Counted from the stretch's first letter, positions 8,916 through 17,208 are shown. The stretch: DNA of 64,000 nucleotides from Streptomyces sp. YS415 (GCF_023544665.1 NZ_JAMJFL010000015.1:124001-188000), one strand, 5' to 3'. Numbers and translations: made by a program. The notes: generated from the letters alone by a model not told the origin.

Positions 8916-9380
8916 ATGACGACAAGGACAGCCACGCTCACGGCGGCCACCCTCACCACGGGACTGCTCGCCGGCACGTTCTACGCCTTCGGCTGCGCGG
9001 TGATGCCGGGGCTGGCCCGGAGCGAGGACGCGGTGTACGTCGAGGTGATGCGGAACATCAACGAGGTGATCCAGAACCCGGTGTTCCTGCTGACCTTCCT
9101 CGGCGCACCGGCGCTGACGGGCTGGGCGGCATGGCACCTGCGGGGCGCCCCGGGCCGCCGCTGGGTGTGGGCAGCCCTGGCCGCGAACGTGCTCGCGCTG
9201 GTGGTGACGGTGACGGCGAACATCCCACTGAACGAGGCCCTGGCGCGGACGGGGGATCCGGCGGCACTGCGGGAGGAGTTCGAGGACCCGTGGGTGGCCT
9301 GGAACACGGCCCGAGCGTCCCTGCTGACAGCAGCCACAGCCTGCCTGACCACGGCCCTGGGGCGGCAAAGCCGCCCGTAA
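8916..9380 (+). CDS. DUF1772 (anthrone oxygenase-like) membrane protein
   Basis: The 154-residue integral membrane protein has about four hydrophobic helices. The first is LTAATLTTGLLAGTFYAFGCAVMPGL, typical of the DUF1772 family; NINEVIQNPVFLLTFLGAP and PLNEALA are other family landmarks. Some relatives are anthrone oxygenases of polyketide pathways, but no polyketide genes lie nearby, so no substrate is assigned. The ATG at 8916 is preceded by GGGGGGC. The tail GRQSRP is followed by two short GC hairpins (from 9360) before convergent nnaR. Confidence 0.8.
   Translation: MTTRTATLTAATLTTGLLAGTFYAFGCAVMPGLARSEDAVYVEVMRNINEVIQNPVFLLTFLGAPALTGWAAWHLRGAPGRRWVWAALAANVLALVVTVTANIPLNEALARTGDPAALREEFEDPWVAWNTARASLLTAATACLTTALGRQSRP
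9360..9376 (+). terminator. Short hairpin at the 3' end of the DUF1772 gene
   Basis: GGGCGGC-AAA-GCCGCCC is a 7-bp stem with a 3-nt loop inside the last codons. A second small stem, GGCGGC-GCA-GCCGCC, follows near 9404. Together they may serve as a weak terminator between convergent genes. Confidence 0.45.
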
Positions 9381-9424
9381 GGGAGCACGGCCCGCTCACG
9401 GCGGGGCGGCGCAGCCGCCTCCGA

Positions 9425-9445
9425 GGGGCGCGGGGAACTGCGCGA
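9425..9445. repeat. Dispersed intergenic repeat, copy 2
   Basis: Exact second copy of the 21-bp element at 1630-1650, again between two convergent genes (the DUF1772 gene and nnaR). Confidence 0.7.
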
Positions 9446-9501
9446 CCAGCCCCCACCACGCCGCACACGACCAACGACCGGCACGCACCCCCACCCGTCA
9501 C

Positions 9502-10662
9502 CTACACGTCCGCGTACTTGGAATCCGCCGCCGGATCCAGCGCCAGCCGATACCCCCGCTTCACCACCGTCTGGATCAGCTTCGGCGTACCCAGAGCGGA
9601 GCGAAGCCGTGCCATCGCCGTCTCCACCGCATGCTCATCGCGCCCCGTACCCGGCAGCGCCCGCAGCAACTCCGCCCGCGCCACCACCCACCCCGGCCGC
9701 CGCGCCAGCGCCCGCAGCAGGGACATCCCGGCCGGCGGCACCGGCCGCAGCGCCCCGTCCACCAGCACCGCATGCCCCCGTATCTCCACGCGATGGCCGG
9801 CCACCGGCAACGCCCGCGCCCGGGAGGGCAGTTCCTGGCAGAGCAACTGGACCAGCGGCCCGAGCCGGAACCGTTCCGGCTGCACGGTGTCGATCCCCCG
9901 GGCCTGCAACGGCAACGCGGTCACCGGCCCCACGCACGCGGGCAGCACATCGTGGTGCAACGCCGCCAGCACCTCCGCCAGCAGCCCCCGCTCCTCCGCC
10001 CGGGTCAGCAGCGACGCCGCCGCGGGCGCACTTGTGAAGGTGAGCGCGTCGAGACCCCGCGACACCGTCGCGTCCAGCAGCCGGTCCACCGGCGAGAGGT
10101 CCTCCGGCGGCATCCACCGGTACACCGGCACCCCGACCACCTCCCCGCCCGCGGCCCGCAGCGACTCGACGAACCCGGGCAACGGCTCCCCGTGCAGCTG
10201 TACGGCGATCCGCCGCCCGTCGACGCCCTCCTCCAGCAGCCGGTCGAGCACCTCCGCCATGGACTCGGACGACGGCGACCAGTGCTCGGTCAGCCCGGCG
10301 GCCCGGATCGCGCCCTTCACCTTCGGGCCGCGGGCCAGCAGTTCCACCCCCCGCAGCCGGTCCAGCAGGTCCTCGCCGAGCCCCCAGCCGTCGGCCGCCT
10401 CGACCCAGCCCCGGAATCCGATCGCGGTCGTGGCGACGACGACGTCCGGCGCCTGGTCCACGATCTCCTTGGTGGCGGCGAGGAGTTCACCGTCGTCGGA
10501 GAGCGGCACGATGCGCAGGGCAGGGGCGTGCAGGACGGCGGCGCCGCGCCGCTGGAGCAGCGCCCCGAGCTCGTCGGCCCGGCGCGCGGCGGTCACACCG
10601 ACGGTGAACCCCGCGAGGGGCCCGTGTTGCCCGTCACCGGGCTTGTGCTGTTCGTCGTACAT
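9502..10662 (-). CDS. nnaR: NnaR-like nitrate assimilation regulator (HemD-like domain plus winged helix)
   Basis: The protein joins a uroporphyrinogen-III synthase-like (HemD) domain (about residues 15-270: GFTVGVTAARRADELGALLQRRGA...) to an OmpR/PhoB-type winged helix (about 295-380: RRPGWVVARAELLRAL...HAVETAMARLRSALG...TVVKRGYRL). In S. coelicolor the orthologue NnaR, from memory, activates nitrate and nitrite assimilation genes together with GlnR. The neighbouring narK gene supports that role. Annotation as a haem biosynthesis enzyme would probably be misleading, although catalysis cannot be excluded from sequence alone. A hairpin lies between narK and nnaR, so they may be separate or attenuated transcripts. 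The ATG at 10662 gives 386 residues. Confidence 0.85.
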   Translation of the reverse strand: MYDEQHKPGDGQHGPLAGFTVGVTAARRADELGALLQRRGAAVLHAPALRIVPLSDDGELLAATKEIVDQAPDVVVATTAIGFRGWVEAADGWGLGEDLLDRLRGVELLARGPKVKGAIRAAGLTEHWSPSSESMAEVLDRLLEEGVDGRRIAVQLHGEPLPGFVESLRAAGGEVVGVPVYRWMPPEDLSPVDRLLDATVSRGLDALTFTSAPAAASLLTRAEERGLLAEVLAALHHDVLPACVGPVTALPLQARGIDTVQPERFRLGPLVQLLCQELPSRARALPVAGHRVEIRGHAVLVDGALRPVPPAGMSLLRALARRPGWVVARAELLRALPGTGRDEHAVETAMARLRSALGTPKLIQTVVKRGYRLALDPAADSKYADV

Positions 10663-10715
10663 AACTCTCGTCCCGCACTCGAGTCGTCACATATCGGGTA
10701 CACCCGCATGCCGAT

Positions 10716-10745
10716 CGAGCCTGTCAATGGTGCGTGACAGGCTCG
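10716..10745 (-). terminator. Hairpin between narK and nnaR
   Basis: CGAGCCTGTCA (10716-10726) pairs perfectly with 10735-10745 around an 8-nt loop, within the 121-bp gap. It could end the narK message, attenuate read-through into nnaR, or, being palindromic and close to the nnaR start, act as an operator. Confidence 0.65.
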
Positions 10746-10783
10746 GTTCGGGTTGATGTCTACGGTGTTACGTCACACCCGTC

Positions 10784-12166
10784 TCACACCTCGGCGTAGC
10801 TGAGCTGCGGCTTCGCCCCGGATGTGGTCGCCGTGGCCTCCTGCTGCGCGGCCGGGCGGCGAAGGTATACGGCCCAGGTGACCACGAAGCAGGCGCCGTA
10901 GAAGGCGAGGAAGGCGACGAAGGCGCCGGTGCCGGAGCCCACCGAGAGGAAGGACTGCCGGAAGGCGAGGTTGATGCCGAGTCCGCCGAGCGCGCCGACC
11001 GCACCGATCAGGCCCATGGAGGCGCCGGACAGGCGGCGGCCGTAGGCGGCGGCCTCCTCACCGGTGAGCCCCTTGGCGAGGGCCTTCGTGTGGAAGATGC
11101 CCGGGATCATCTTGAACGTCGAGCCGTTGCCCAGGCCGCTCAGCACGAACAGGGCGATGAAGGCGGTGGTGAACAGCGGCAGCGACTCCTGCATCGACGC
11201 CGCGATGATCACGGAGGTGGCGGCCGCCATGGCGACGTAGTTCCACAGCGTGATCTTCGCGCCGCCGAACCGGTCGGCCAGGGCACCGCCGACGGGCCGG
11301 ATCAGCGAGCCGAGCAGCGGGCCGATGAAGGTGACGTAGGCGGCCTGGAGCGGCGTACGGCCGAACTGGGTCTGCAGGACGAGGCCGAAGGCGAAGCTGT
11401 AGCCGATGAACGAGCCGAACGTCCCGATGTAGAGGAAGGACATGATCCAGGTGTGCCCCTCCTTCACCGCGTCCTTGGCGGCGCCGGTGTCGTTCTTCAC
11501 GGACGAGATGCTGTCCATGTAGAAGGCGGCGAGGACCGCGGCCACGACGATCAGCGGGATGTAGATACCGAGCAGCACGCGCGGTCCGCTGCTGGCGCCG
11601 ATCACCGCGAGGCCGACGAGCTGCACGACGGGCACGCCGATGTTGCCGCCGCCGGCGTTCAGGCCGAGCGCCCAGCCCTTCTTGCGGAGGGGGAAGAAGG
11701 CGTTGATGTTGGTCATGCTGGAGGCGAAGTTGCCGCCGCCGACACCGGCGAGCATGGCGCACACCAGGAACGTGGTGAAGGACGTCCCCGGCTCCATCAC
11801 GGTGAACGCGGCGATCGTCGGCAGCAGCAGCATGGTCGCCGAGATGATCGTCCAGTTCCGCCCGCCGAAGATCGCCACGGCGAAGGTGTACGGCACCCGG
11901 ACGACGGCGCCGACCAGGGTGGCCATCGACACGATGGTGAACTTGTCCGCCGGAGTGAGCCCGTACTCCGGGCCCATGAAGAGGACCATGACGGACCACA
12001 TGGTCCAGATCGAGAAGCCGATGTGCTCGGAGAGGACGGAGAAGAACAGGTTCCGGCGGGCGATCTTCTCGCCCTTCTCGTTCCAGAAGGTCTCGTCCTC
12101 CGGATCCCAGTGATCGATCCAGTGGCCTCCCCTGCTCGCGGCGGGGGCTGTGCTTGGGGCTGTCAT
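10784..12166 (-). CDS. narK: Nitrate/nitrite transporter, NarK family MFS
   Basis: This predicted 12-helix major facilitator moves nitrate and/or nitrite across the cytoplasmic membrane. The 460-residue product shows the family signature GVGGGNFASSMTNINAFFPLRKKGWALGLNAGGGNIGV and a second glycine-rich repeat, FVLSGLGNGSTFKMIPGIF. The N-terminal WDPEDETFWNEKGEKIARRNL is usual for actinobacterial members. The ATG at 12166 has GGAGG four bases upstream. It lies just before nnaR on the same strand, and a sequence fitting a GlnR box lies upstream (12259-12296), consistent with nitrogen control. Direction of transport is not readable from sequence. Confidence 0.9.
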   Translation of the reverse strand: MTAPSTAPAASRGGHWIDHWDPEDETFWNEKGEKIARRNLFFSVLSEHIGFSIWTMWSVMVLFMGPEYGLTPADKFTIVSMATLVGAVVRVPYTFAVAIFGGRNWTIISATMLLLPTIAAFTVMEPGTSFTTFLVCAMLAGVGGGNFASSMTNINAFFPLRKKGWALGLNAGGGNIGVPVVQLVGLAVIGASSGPRVLLGIYIPLIVVAAVLAAFYMDSISSVKNDTGAAKDAVKEGHTWIMSFLYIGTFGSFIGYSFAFGLVLQTQFGRTPLQAAYVTFIGPLLGSLIRPVGGALADRFGGAKITLWNYVAMAAATSVIIAASMQESLPLFTTAFIALFVLSGLGNGSTFKMIPGIFHTKALAKGLTGEEAAAYGRRLSGASMGLIGAVGALGGLGINLAFRQSFLSVGSGTGAFVAFLAFYGACFVVTWAVYLRRPAAQQEATATTSGAKPQLSYAEV

Positions 12167-12258
12167 GACGCCTCCACGGGGCTCCGGGCTCAGGTCGTAC
12201 TCCAGGGAGTGGCTGATCCCGAAGGTAGGCAGAGCGCGTTTCCTGCCTGTGCCACCGG

Positions 12259-12296
12259 GTGACCGGAAAGGAACTTTGCTCTCACCTCCGCAGAAG
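12259..12296 (+). promoter_or_regulatory. Candidate GlnR binding site upstream of narK
   Basis: Reading the plus strand, the spacing GTGAC-n6-GGAAC-n6-CTCAC-n6-AGAAG matches the GlnR pattern of alternating gTnAC and GaAAc boxes every 11 bp. The first half is close to consensus and the second half degenerate. It lies 93 bp before the narK start. Direct observation of the motif; binding is inferred. Confidence 0.5.
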
Positions 12297-12378
12297 GTGG
12301 GATGAGAGGTTCCCGTGACGGGGGCGGCCGCTCGGGCGCCGCTATCCTCTAGCGGACCCCACAGGAAGGGGAGAGTCC

Positions 12379-12903
12379 ATGTCCGCGGATTCCCGGGCCG
12401 AGCAGCCGAAGGCTGAGCGTCCTCAGCGGTCCCTTGCCGGAAATGTCCTCTTCGCGGCGGCGGCGGTCGTCGTGCTGGCGACGACGCTGCTCGGGGCGTT
12501 CGCCGCCGCAGCGCTCCTGCTGTCGCCGCTGTCCGACGTAGTGCCGGAGGACGGGGAGCACGCCCTGGCCGTCGGCTGCATGGCCCTCGGCGGCATCACC
12601 GGACTCGTGCTGCCGCTGATCCTGTTCGGCATGGTGCGCGGCGACCAGGACACGCCGCGGCTGAGTGCCGGCGCGGCCGCGCGCAAGATCCTGGCCCTGC
12701 TGGTCTTCGCCTGCTACCTGCTGGTCGTGGCGGTCGTGGTCGCCCAGCTCGGGCATCTCCTCCCCCGGGACATCACCACGACCGTCGCCGTCTTCGCCGT
12801 CGGTTTCGGCTGGATGCCGCTCGCGATGGTGCCGTGGGAGAAGCTGGGCCTGGGCAATGTGCTGCCCGCCCCGCGCAAGACCTCACGCACGGCCTCAAGC
12901 TAG
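12379..12903 (+). CDS. Four-helix membrane protein of unknown function
   Basis: A 174-residue hydrophobic protein with a polar N-terminus (MSADSRAEQPKAERPQ) and about four membrane helices: LAGNVLFAAAAVVVLATTLLG, ALAVGCMALGGITGLVLPLILFG, ILALLVFACYLLVVAVVVAQL and TTVAVFAVGFGWMPLAMV. The ATG follows AAGGGGAGAGTCC, a good ribosome site. I do not recognise a family. Its last 9 bases overlap the end of the convergent gene at 12895. Confidence 0.75.
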   Translation: MSADSRAEQPKAERPQRSLAGNVLFAAAAVVVLATTLLGAFAAAALLLSPLSDVVPEDGEHALAVGCMALGGITGLVLPLILFGMVRGDQDTPRLSAGAAARKILALLVFACYLLVVAVVVAQLGHLLPRDITTTVAVFAVGFGWMPLAMVPWEKLGLGNVLPAPRKTSRTASS

Positions 12904-13485
12904 ACGGACTGAGTCCGCCAGCTCGTCGGCCACCTTCACCAGCTCCTCGCCGAGTCCGAGCGACGTCCACAGCAGCCGGCACTCCAGCGCCGTGGGGTGC
13001 CCGGCGGGCAGGACGTAGTGGGCGACACCCTCGACGACCACACCCCGGTCGGATGCGGGTGCCGTGGGCTCCTGCCGGTGGATGCGCAGCGCCGGTCCCA
13101 GCGGCAGCGCGACCTCCGACAGCCCCCGGACGCCCCCGAAGTACGGCCCTTCCGCCCGCTCCGCCTCCGCGCGGAAGGCCGCCAGGCTCAAGGACGCCGG
13201 CGGGACCCGCAGTTCGCGGACCGTGTAGCTCGCGATGATCGCGTCGCTGCGGGGGGCCAGCACCGCCGCGCACAGCGCGCCCTGCCGTACGGCGGCGCCC
13301 CAGTACCAGAGCAGGTCCTCGGCGAAGGCCGTACGCAGCCGCTCGTCGGCCTCGTCGCCGAGGTGCTGTCCGGCGAGGTCGAGTGCCCAGGGTTCGGGGT
13401 CGTCGGTGCGCAGGTCCAGCACCAGCCAGTTGTGCGCGGCGGGGAGGTCGACCCGGCACTCCCGCCAGTTCACCGGGGAGGTCAT
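12895..13485 (-). CDS. Unknown protein, last gene of a type VII-like operon (candidate immunity or chaperone)
   Basis: The 196-residue soluble protein begins MTSPVNWRECRVDLPAAHNW and is acidic, with mixed alpha/beta character and no membrane helix or signal peptide. It starts 8 bases after the stop of the putative type VII-secreted protein and is surely co-transcribed with it. A small cytosolic protein placed right after a large secreted candidate toxin suggests an immunity protein or export chaperone. This is inference from gene order only. The longer upstream frame overlapping the previous gene is a codon shadow and was not used. Unknown family. Confidence 0.72.
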   Translation of the reverse strand: MTSPVNWRECRVDLPAAHNWLVLDLRTDDPEPWALDLAGQHLGDEADERLRTAFAEDLLWYWGAAVRQGALCAAVLAPRSDAIIASYTVRELRVPPASLSLAAFRAEAERAEGPYFGGVRGLSEVALPLGPALRIHRQEPTAPASDRGVVVEGVAHYVLPAGHPTALECRLLWTSLGLGEELVKVADELADSVRLA

Positions 13486-13493
13486 GTCGGGGC

Positions 13494-14885
13494 TCACACT
13501 CCGGCGAGCGACGCGTCGGAGCCGGTGACGTCGATCTCGGGGTCGCCGCCGAACAGACCGACGAAGCTCTTGGTGTCGGCGGCGGCGCCCGTGCCGGTGC
13601 CGCCGAGGCCGATCGAGTTGTAGGCGACGGCCTGCTTGAAGGCGTCCGGGGTGCCGATGAAGCTGAGGTCGGCGGGGTCGATGTTCTTGATCCGGGTCAG
13701 CTCGTCCACCATGCCCGGACCCGCGTACATGCTGGCGAGGCCGCGCGGACCGGCGGCCCGGTAGGCGTCGCGGGCCGCGGAGAAGTTGTCGCCGACCTTG
13801 AAGAGGTCCCGCCAGTTGCCGCGGATGGTGCCGAGGTCGTCGACGAAGGAGGTGGGCAGGCCCCGGAAGGCCGCCGCCAGCGACACATCGGGCAGTGCGG
13901 CGCCGGGGCGCGCCCCGGCCCGGGCGCCGACCATGGACTCGACGAGTGCGCGGCGGGCGGCCGAGTTCATCGTGGGGTTCCAGCCGCGGACGTACTGCGT
14001 GGCCGCCGTCCAGACCCGGCTGCGGCCGACCGTGGCGGCCATCTTGGCGCCCGCGGAGAAGACCCGGCCGATCCCGAAGGTGGCCAGGCTCAGCACGTCC
14101 ATGGCGACATCGCCCCAGGAGCCGTCGCCGTTGACGGCGAGCAGGACATGGCAGACGAGCGAGATCGCCGTGGCGATGAGGGCGATCGTGCCCAGCACCG
14201 CGGCCAGGGCCTGGCCGATGACCGGGATCCAGCCCACGCACAGCGCGAGCAGCCCGCACACGGCCGCGATGGCGCCCGTGATGTCGCTGACGATCTTCAA
14301 AGTGTCCCGGAGATCGTCCAGCCAGGAGTCGTTGAGCCCGTCGCCCTCGGTGGTGTCGTGGATCTTCTTGGCGGCCTTGTCGCCCGCCTCCCGGTGCCGG
14401 GTCTTGAGCCCGGCGAGCTGCTCGCGCAGGCCGTCCAGGTCGCCCTGGAGGTCGGCGGCCTTCTTGTCGAGCTTGTCCTGGCCGGCGTCGTCGGTGCCCT
14501 TGGGCGGGTTCGCCGCGTTGGACTTGGCCGTGGACAGGTCGCCGGCCTTGGTCTCCGCCTGGGTGAGGAGCTTGTCGGCCTCGCCCTGCACGGCCTCCAG
14601 CTCGGTGCAGTACTCCTTGAGCGCGGTACCCGCGTCGGCGTACCGGTCGTGGGCCTTGCTGACGGTCTTCGCGGTCTCGTTGGCCTTCTCGGCGAAGGCG
14701 CGGCCCGCCTCGGAGTCCCAGCTCTCCAGGTTCCCGATCCGGCGCAGGGCGGCGGCGGTGTCGGTGATGGTCTTCGCGGTGGCCGCGAACCGCCGCGCGA
14801 GCGCCTTCATGTCGTGGAGGTCGCCGGGCACCGGGTCGCCGGTCTCCCCCAGCACCTCCCACCGGTGGTCGGCGGGGCGGGTCAC
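13494..14885 (-). CDS. Putative type VII (ESX)-secreted protein with central hydrophobic region
   Basis: The 463-residue protein begins MTRPADHRWEVLGETGDPVPGD, a pattern I associate with Streptomyces proteins annotated as putative T7SS-secreted. A WXG-like helical hairpin follows (residues about 25-110, with WDSEAG at 56-61) and then a Lys-rich coiled coil (about 110-190). A strongly hydrophobic stretch (about 205-265: ITGAIAAVCGLLALCVGWIPVIGQALAAVLGTIALIATAISLVCHVLL) could insert into membrane. The C-terminal about 180 residues (VWTAATQYVRGWNPTMNSAARRALVE...) match nothing I know and could be an effector domain. The ATG overlaps the stop of the small WXG100-like gene as ATGA. No secretion genes are adjacent. 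Confidence 0.72.
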   Translation of the reverse strand: MTRPADHRWEVLGETGDPVPGDLHDMKALARRFAATAKTITDTAAALRRIGNLESWDSEAGRAFAEKANETAKTVSKAHDRYADAGTALKEYCTELEAVQGEADKLLTQAETKAGDLSTAKSNAANPPKGTDDAGQDKLDKKAADLQGDLDGLREQLAGLKTRHREAGDKAAKKIHDTTEGDGLNDSWLDDLRDTLKIVSDITGAIAAVCGLLALCVGWIPVIGQALAAVLGTIALIATAISLVCHVLLAVNGDGSWGDVAMDVLSLATFGIGRVFSAGAKMAATVGRSRVWTAATQYVRGWNPTMNSAARRALVESMVGARAGARPGAALPDVSLAAAFRGLPTSFVDDLGTIRGNWRDLFKVGDNFSAARDAYRAAGPRGLASMYAGPGMVDELTRIKNIDPADLSFIGTPDAFKQAVAYNSIGLGGTGTGAAADTKSFVGLFGGDPEIDVTGSDASLAGV

Positions 14886-15184
14886 TTCTTCTTCCCCTTG
14901 CCCACGAGGGCGTCGTAGAGCGCGGTGTCCAGCGCGGTGTACGCCTTGCCCGCCTCGTGGGCGAGCGTGCCCAGGCCCTTGATCTCCTCGATCATCTTCT
15001 TGCGGTTGTCGTCCCAGCCGTCGGAGAACTCCTGGAGCCGCTCGTGGAGGGTCTGGTGCCCGACGGTCCGGCGGTCGTAGGCGTCCATGAGCTTGTCGAG
15101 CCCTTCGAGCTCGGTCGCCACGGTCCGCAGCCCGGTGCCGGCGGTGCGCAGGTCGTCCGTGGAGACCTTGAGTTTCTTGCTCAC
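14882..15184 (-). CDS. WXG100-like small helical protein
   Basis: The 100-residue protein MSKKLKVSTDDLRTAG... is predicted to be two helices, each rich in Leu and charged residues, with a central turn around Trp57 (EFSDGWDDNRKKM). It ends in a Lys tail. Size and layout match WXG100/ESAT-6-like proteins, although the canonical Trp-X-Gly is replaced by Gly-Trp. Such proteins form heterodimers with larger T7SS substrates. Start and stop overlap both neighbours by 4 bases, indicating tight coupling. Confidence 0.72.
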   Translation of the reverse strand: MSKKLKVSTDDLRTAGTGLRTVATELEGLDKLMDAYDRRTVGHQTLHERLQEFSDGWDDNRKKMIEEIKGLGTLAHEAGKAYTALDTALYDALVGKGKKK

Positions 15185-15789
15185 CGCGCGCTCTCCTCCG
15201 TCTCCTCGGTCTCCTCCGCCCGATGCCAGCGCAGGGTTCCGGCCACGGCGTCGAACAGCCCGACCATGGCCTCGGCGATCGGCTCCAGAGGCGTGCTGAA
15301 GGTCAGCAGCAGCACCTCGTCCCGATCGGGAACCGGCACGAAGTACTCCACGATCGTGTCGTCGAACTCGGTTCCCAGCTTCCGCGACTGCTTGGGCCGC
15401 TCACGCCGCAGCAGCCGGGCGGCGGGGCCGGCGGCCGGGAGCTCGACGGGCCCGACCTCCCCGGACCCGGCGAGCGCGACCACGGCATCGAGGCTGTCGA
15501 ACTTCTCGAAGATCCGGCAGACCAGGAGGGAGGCGGACAACGGGATACCCCCCGCCTCCAGGAACGACAGGTAGAGCACCACCCCGCCCTGCTCGATCCC
15601 CGCGTCGGCGGCCCCGAGCAACTGCTCCTCGGCCTTCCGCCGCAGCACGGGCTGATCGTCGACGCCGCCGAACTGCCGCTTGACGAGGGCGGCCACGGAC
15701 GCCTCCATCCGCTCCCGCGGCCGCAACGGGATCCGGTACCAGTCCTCCGGCGTGACCAACCCGAACACGGGCGCACGCATGTCGTTCAT
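15181..15789 (-). CDS. Unknown soluble protein, first gene of the type VII-like operon
   Basis: A 202-residue protein, MNDMRAPVFGLVTPEDWYRIPLRPRERMEASVAALVKRQF..., without signal peptide or membrane helix. The central part has a beta-rich look (GGVVLYLSFLEAGGIPLSASLLV; DTIVEYFVPVPDRDEVLLLTFSTPLEP). I choose the ATG at 15789 because GGGAG lies 5 bases upstream; a longer frame reaches 15888 without a site. The LTFSTPLEP near the C-terminus recalls the fold of proteins that accompany ESX substrates (EspG-like chaperones). That is a guess, and no family is claimed. Its stop overlaps the WXG100-like start. Confidence 0.68.
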   Translation of the reverse strand: MNDMRAPVFGLVTPEDWYRIPLRPRERMEASVAALVKRQFGGVDDQPVLRRKAEEQLLGAADAGIEQGGVVLYLSFLEAGGIPLSASLLVCRIFEKFDSLDAVVALAGSGEVGPVELPAAGPAARLLRRERPKQSRKLGTEFDDTIVEYFVPVPDRDEVLLLTFSTPLEPIAEAMVGLFDAVAGTLRWHRAEETEETEESAR

Positions 15790-15871
15790 GGAGGCTCCCG
15801 GTGGCGCGGAATGATCGTCGTACTGCGTGGTTACGGTAGCGGCTGCCCGGCCGCCGAGAAAGCGGTCCGTC

Positions 15872-15935
15872 CCCACGCCCGCGGTCATTCCGAGCCACGC
15901 CCGCGGTCATCCCGTCCTACGCCCTCGCGGTCATC
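15872..15935. repeat. Three short direct repeats before the type VII-like operon
   Basis: Three imperfect copies of CACGCCCGCGGTCATCCCG-like sequence follow each other at about 22-bp intervals, between the acyltransferase stop and the operon start. They may be a regulator site or simple decay; only the repetition is seen. Confidence 0.5.
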
Positions 15936-17208
15936 CCGTGGTGGAGCGCCTGCGGGATCCCCCGCGGCGCACACCGTTCGGCCACAGCCGCGGCCTCCGC
16001 TTCGCGGCGATGTCCTCGATCCAGCCCACCGCGGCGATGGTCAGCCCGATCAGCGGCCAGACCAGGAAGAACATCCAGATCAGATACGTCGAGTCCAGGG
16101 CCGCCACCGCCCGCTCCCCCTGCATGAAGGGGAGGTCGTAGAGGTGGTCCAGGATCGGGACGGTGGCCATGATCAGCATGTTGTGCCAGAGGTAGATCGT
16201 GACGGCACGGTTGTTGGAGAGGGTGACCAGCTTGTCCCACTTCGCCAGGCGGTCCGGCAGCTGTTGCCAGGACGGGGAGTAGATCAGCAGGATCACCACG
16301 AAACCGAAGGACCAGGTCGCCTGGGCGAGCGGGATGTCGTTCAGGTCCCAGCCGTCCGCGCCCAGGTGGCCCGAGGCCCACCACAGGCCGAAGGCCATCA
16401 GCAGGGAGGAGCCGGACACGGCCACATAGCGCGGGATCTTCTTCAGCAGGCCCTCGTGGTGGGCGAAGCCCAGCACCCAGCAGCCGCCGTAGACCGCGAA
16501 GTCGGTGACCGCGTTGCCGGTCTCGCCGGGGATCGTGACCACTCCGGTGCCGACCACCGCCGTCAGCGCCAGCGGTGCCAGCAGCGTCGGCCAGGGGGCC
16601 CGGCGGAACGCCCACAGCAGCAGCGGCGAGGCCACCACGAACCACAGGTAGGCGCGCAGGTACCACAGCGGTCCCGCCGCCTGCACCGCCCAGGTGTCCT
16701 CCAGCAGGCCCGTCTTGGAGCCGATGTGCCAGGGGAACGGCGGGGCGCCGACCGGGACGATGTAGTTGATCAGCTCCAGGAGGGCCCAGGCCGGGCTGTC
16801 CTCGGTGTTCTTCGTCGGGTTCCAGCCGCCCGCGAACATCAGCGCCAGCACCACCGCACTGAACGCCCACAGCGGGGGCAGCAGCCGGCGGACCCTGCCC
16901 TTGATCACACCCCACGCGGGACGGTTCAGCGACCGCGCCATCAGCGAGCCCGCCAGCGCGAACATCACGCCCATGGAGGGGAACAGCACGGTCAGCCAGG
17001 CCCAGCCGAAGAGGTGGTACACCACGACCCGGACCAGCGCGATCGAGCGCAGCAGGTCCAGGTAGCGGTCCCGGCCCGGCTTCGTCGGAGCGGGGGCGGG
17101 GGCGGGGGCGGGCTCGGGAACGGCAGGCGCCGGCTGTTCCGGGATGGCCTGCCCCGGGATGCCGTACGGCTCGTAGCCGTACGACTGCTGCGGTATGCCC
17201 TGCGTCAT
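15931..17208 (-). CDS. Acyltransferase-3 family integral membrane protein
   Basis: The 425-residue multi-pass protein belongs to the acyltransferase-3 (OafA-like) family, which O-acetylates or otherwise acylates surface glycans at the membrane. A Pro/Ala-rich cytosolic N-terminus is followed by the family start RDRYLDLLRSIALVRVVVYHLFGW, holding the conserved Arg and His near the first helix, and about ten further helices. A late YLWHNMLIM motif is also typical. The ATG overlaps the matB stop by 4 bases, so it is the third gene of the matA-matB operon. It probably decorates the polymer made there, which is inference from gene order. Confidence 0.85.
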   Translation of the reverse strand: MTQGIPQQSYGYEPYGIPGQAIPEQPAPAVPEPAPAPAPAPTKPGRDRYLDLLRSIALVRVVVYHLFGWAWLTVLFPSMGVMFALAGSLMARSLNRPAWGVIKGRVRRLLPPLWAFSAVVLALMFAGGWNPTKNTEDSPAWALLELINYIVPVGAPPFPWHIGSKTGLLEDTWAVQAAGPLWYLRAYLWFVVASPLLLWAFRRAPWPTLLAPLALTAVVGTGVVTIPGETGNAVTDFAVYGGCWVLGFAHHEGLLKKIPRYVAVSGSSLLMAFGLWWASGHLGADGWDLNDIPLAQATWSFGFVVILLIYSPSWQQLPDRLAKWDKLVTLSNNRAVTIYLWHNMLIMATVPILDHLYDLPFMQGERAVAALDSTYLIWMFFLVWPLIGLTIAAVGWIEDIAAKRRPRLWPNGVRRGGSRRRSTTG

